Below are positions 12,303-14,815 of a stretch of 14,815 bases of DNA, in pieces. Numbering within the stretch: position 1 is the stretch's first letter; each line of letters starts with the position of its first letter. The stretch comes from Deltaproteobacteria bacterium UBA7527. GTDB taxonomy: Bacteria; Desulfobacterota; Syntrophorhabdia; Syntrophorhabdales; Syntrophorhabdaceae. A program made the translations under genes and the position numbers. The notes under the pieces are model-generated. The model ran no database searches. It was not told where the DNA came from and worked only from the letters and a program-made list of their open reading frames with translations. The stretch lies in assembly GCA_002478225.1 (NCBI GenBank), contig DLMV01000062.1, positions 1 to 14,815 on the forward strand, written 5' to 3'.

Positions 12303-14815
12303 ATGTTTAAAAAGATCGAGGGAATCGATAAGGTCCTTATTATCGGCTCGGGGCCGATCATTATAGGCCAGGCGTGTGAATTCGACTACTCCGGCACGCA
12401 GGCATGCAAGGCCCTGAGGGCTGCCGGCTACAAGATCGTTCTGGTCAATTCCAATCCGGCCACGATCATGACAGATCCGGGCATGGCAGATGTTACATAT
12501 ATCGAGCCCCTCACCGTGGACGTCCTTGAGAAGATCATCGCAAAAGAAAAACCGCAGGGGCTGCTCCCGAACCTCGGCGGGCAAACAGGCCTTAACATGG
12601 CCGCCGACCTTTCAAGGAAAGGTATCCTCAAAAAATACGGCGTCCAGATCATCGGCGTACAGGCCGATGCGATCGAGCGGGGAGAGGACAGGAGCGAGTT
12701 CAAGAAGACCATGGCGAAACTCGGCATCCCGATGCCGGAGAGCGCCCTCGCCTATTCGGTCGAGGAAGCACTCGAGATAGCCAACAGGCTCGGCTACCCG
12801 GTTGTCGTAAGGCCTGCCTATACGCTCGGCGGGACAGGCGGCGGAATCACATACAACAAGGAAGAGCTCAAGGTGATAGCCAGCAGAGGGATCTCTGCGA
12901 GCCTTATAGGACAGATACTTATCGAAGAGGCTGTTCTTGGATGGGAAGAGCTCGAGCTGGAGGTTGTAAGGGACGCCGACAACAACATGATCACTGTCTG
13001 TTTTATCGAGAACATCGATCCCATGGGAGTCCATACGGGTGATTCCTTCTGCTCCGCGCCCATGCTTACCATCTCCGAAGAGCACCAGCAGAAACTGCAG
13101 GAATACTCCTACCGCATCGTTGAAGCGATCCAGGTGATCGGCGGGACAAATATACAATTTGCCCATAATCCTGACGACGGCAGGGTCGTCGTTATCGAGA
13201 TAAACCCAAGGACATCGCGATCATCCGCCCTTGCGTCAAAGGCAACAGGATTCCCCATAGCCTTCATCTCGGCAAAGCTGGCGGGCGGCTATAAGCTCAG
13301 CGATATCCCTTATTACCGGGGCGGGACCCTCGACAAATACACCCCTTCGGGAGACTATGTGGTCATAAAGTTCGCACGGTGGGCCTTCGAAAAATTCAGA
13401 GAGGCGGAAGATAAGCTGGGAACCCAGATGAAGGCTGTCGGCGAGGTAATGGCCATCGGGAAAAATTATAAAGAGGCCTTTCAGAAGTCCATACGCTCTT
13501 TGGAGATCAAACGGTACGGGCTGGGTTTTGCAGGCAACTTCAACGACCTGCCCCTCGACGAACTGATGAGGCTTCTCAATGAGCCGTCGTCCGAAAGGCA
13601 ATTCATCATGTACGAGGCGCTGCGGAAGGGCGCTACGGTGGACAGGCTCTTCGAAAGAACGAAGATCAAGCGGTGGTTCATCCAGCAGATGAAGGAACTC
13701 GTTGAGCTCGAAGAAGAGATATTGAAATACAAGGGCAGGGATCTGCCAGATGCCCTGCTTATAAAGGCGAAAGAGGACGGCTTCGCGGACAGATACCTTT
13801 CGCAGATCCTCGGCACCACCGAGAAGAAGATAAGGGACAGGAGGATAGCGCTTGGCAAGACAGGAGCATGGTGCAAAGTTCCTGTGAGCGGCGCCGATGC
13901 CGCGTACTACTATTCAACCTATAACGCCCCTGACGAGGTGAGCGTCAGCGACAGGCCCAAGGTGATGATCCTCGGCGGAGGCCCCAACAGGATCGGCCAG
14001 GGCATCGAGTTCGATTATACATGCGTCCACGCAGCCTTTACCCTCAGGGACGAGGGGTATGAATCGATCATGGTCAACTGCAACCCGGAAACAGTGTCAA
14101 CCGATTATGACACCTCCGACAAGCTCTATTTTGAACCCCTCACAGTCGAGGATGTCCTCAGCATATACAACAAAGAGAAACCCATCGGGGTTATCGTACA
14201 GTTCGGCGGGCAGACGCCGCTGAACATCGCGAAAGAGCTGGAAGAGGCAGGGGTGAAGATCCTTGGTACATCGCCGGAAAGCATCGACCTTGCCGAGGAC
14301 AGGAAACGTTTTAAGAATGTGATGCACAAACTCGGGATCCCGCAACCCGAGAGTGGAACGGCAACAGCCCTTCAGGAAGCCCTCACCGTAGCGCATGGGA
14401 TCGGCTACCCCCTCATGGTGAGGCCGTCCTATGTGCTCGGCGGGCGGGCCATGGAGATCGTCTACGACACCGGGGCCCTGAAGCGCTTCATGGAAAAGGC
14501 CGTTGAAGTCTCGCCGGGGCATCCGATCCTGATCGACAAGTTTCTGGAAGATGCGGTGGAAGTTGATGTGGACGCGATTTCCGACGGGAAAACCACGGTG
14601 GTCGCGGGCATCATGGAGCATATCGAAGAAGCCGGCATTCACTCCGGCGATTCGGCCTGCATTCTGCCGCCGATGTCGATTGCGCCCGCCCTTCTCGAAC
14701 AGATCGAAATCCAGACCAAGATGCTCGCGGCGGAGCTTGGCGTGGTGGGGCTCATGAACATCCAGTATGCCATCAAGGACGGAACGCTCTACGTGCTGGA
14801 AGTCAATCCCCGCGC
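12303..14815 (+). CDS. carB: carbamoyl-phosphate synthase large subunit, 3' truncated by window
   Basis: The first 837 of about 1075 codons are present; the gene runs off the window. CarB makes carbamoyl phosphate from bicarbonate, two ATP and ammonia supplied by CarA, for arginine and pyrimidine synthesis. The first half opens with KVLIIGSGPIIIGQACEFDYSGTQ, followed by VRPAYTLGGTGGG in the ATP-grasp domain and VIEINPRTSRSSALASKATG. The second half restarts with VMILGGGPNRIGQGIEFDYTCVHA, then VRPSYVLGGRAMEIVY, IDKFLEDAVEVDVDA, HSGDSAC and YVLEVNPR. The frame is intact throughout. A longer insert (YYRGGTLDKYTPSGDYVVIKFARWAFEKF) follows the first ATP-grasp domain, as in one CarB branch. Codon choice changes after about 14500; see findings. 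carA is not adjacent. Confidence 0.97.
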   Translation, partial: MFKKIEGIDKVLIIGSGPIIIGQACEFDYSGTQACKALRAAGYKIVLVNSNPATIMTDPGMADVTYIEPLTVDVLEKIIAKEKPQGLLPNLGGQTGLNMAADLSRKGILKKYGVQIIGVQADAIERGEDRSEFKKTMAKLGIPMPESALAYSVEEALEIANRLGYPVVVRPAYTLGGTGGGITYNKEELKVIASRGISASLIGQILIEEAVLGWEELELEVVRDADNNMITVCFIENIDPMGVHTGDSFCSAPMLTISEEHQQKLQEYSYRIVEAIQVIGGTNIQFAHNPDDGRVVVIEINPRTSRSSALASKATGFPIAFISAKLAGGYKLSDIPYYRGGTLDKYTPSGDYVVIKFARWAFEKFREAEDKLGTQMKAVGEVMAIGKNYKEAFQKSIRSLEIKRYGLGFAGNFNDLPLDELMRLLNEPSSERQFIMYEALRKGATVDRLFERTKIKRWFIQQMKELVELEEEILKYKGRDLPDALLIKAKEDGFADRYLSQILGTTEKKIRDRRIALGKTGAWCKVPVSGADAAYYYSTYNAPDEVSVSDRPKVMILGGGPNRIGQGIEFDYTCVHAAFTLRDEGYESIMVNCNPETVSTDYDTSDKLYFEPLTVEDVLSIYNKEKPIGVIVQFGGQTPLNIAKELEEAGVKILGTSPESIDLAEDRKRFKNVMHKLGIPQPESGTATALQEALTVAHGIGYPLMVRPSYVLGGRAMEIVYDTGALKRFMEKAVEVSPGHPILIDKFLEDAVEVDVDAISDGKTTVVAGIMEHIEEAGIHSGDSACILPPMSIAPALLEQIEIQTKMLAAELGVVGLMNIQYAIKDGTLYVLEVNPR

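Noticed and set aside
12428..14642. Several long open frames antisense to carB
   Set aside because: Shadows of the strongly conserved carB frame; none has a domain or ribosome site.

Overview
This window looks like chromosomal DNA of a Gram-negative, probably anaerobic bacterium of the Desulfobacterota/Nitrospirota kind. The Gram-negative call rests on a Kdo-kinase-like protein, two lipoproteins with lipoboxes, an ElyC-like envelope protein and an EpmA. The phylum is only an impression from gene content, an archaeal-type thymidylate synthase and frequent AGG/ATA codons; no marker gene here fixes it.

Layout. Bases 1-475 hold no gene but are packed with 7-nt-period repeats and a hairpin. Bases 476-1869 (minus strand) are a KdkA/WaaP-like kinase and a glycine-zipper lipoprotein, translationally coupled. 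Bases 2039-2848 are two convergent genes for small exported cysteine-rich proteins of unknown function. Bases 2915-3482 are a VapBC toxin-antitoxin remnant whose toxin frame is broken at two homopolymers. Bases 3569-4363 are a CDF-type cation transporter with an operator-like palindrome over its promoter. Bases 4364-4901 are non-coding and rich in inverted repeats, including a structured element of about 125 bp. Bases 4902-5624 are an RNase Z-like metallo-hydrolase. Bases 5754-6047 are a possible MITE-like element with 12-bp terminal inverted repeats. A tRNA-Met(CAU) with a very good promoter follows at 6146.

Bases 6277-7717 are two unassigned genes in tandem, the first exported with a TPR-like segment. 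Thymidylate synthase (7846-8559, minus) is divergent from an apparent operon at 8662-10926: glyoxalase-II-like hydrolase, patatin-like lipoprotein, ElyC/YdcF-like protein. EpmA (10916-11884, minus) ends inside the last gene of that operon. A tRNA-Ser(GCU) and the first 837 codons of carB complete the window.

The most unusual feature is a dispersed family of degenerate tandem repeats with a strict 7-nt period but several different word sets. They fill several of the gaps between genes, recur in the same block order at both ends of the window, and in one place reach into the 3' end of thyA. Other points to check are the twice-frameshifted vapC, the structured element at 4722-4897, the 294-bp inverted-repeat element, and a codon-usage switch near the end of carB that may mark recombination or a chimeric assembly.
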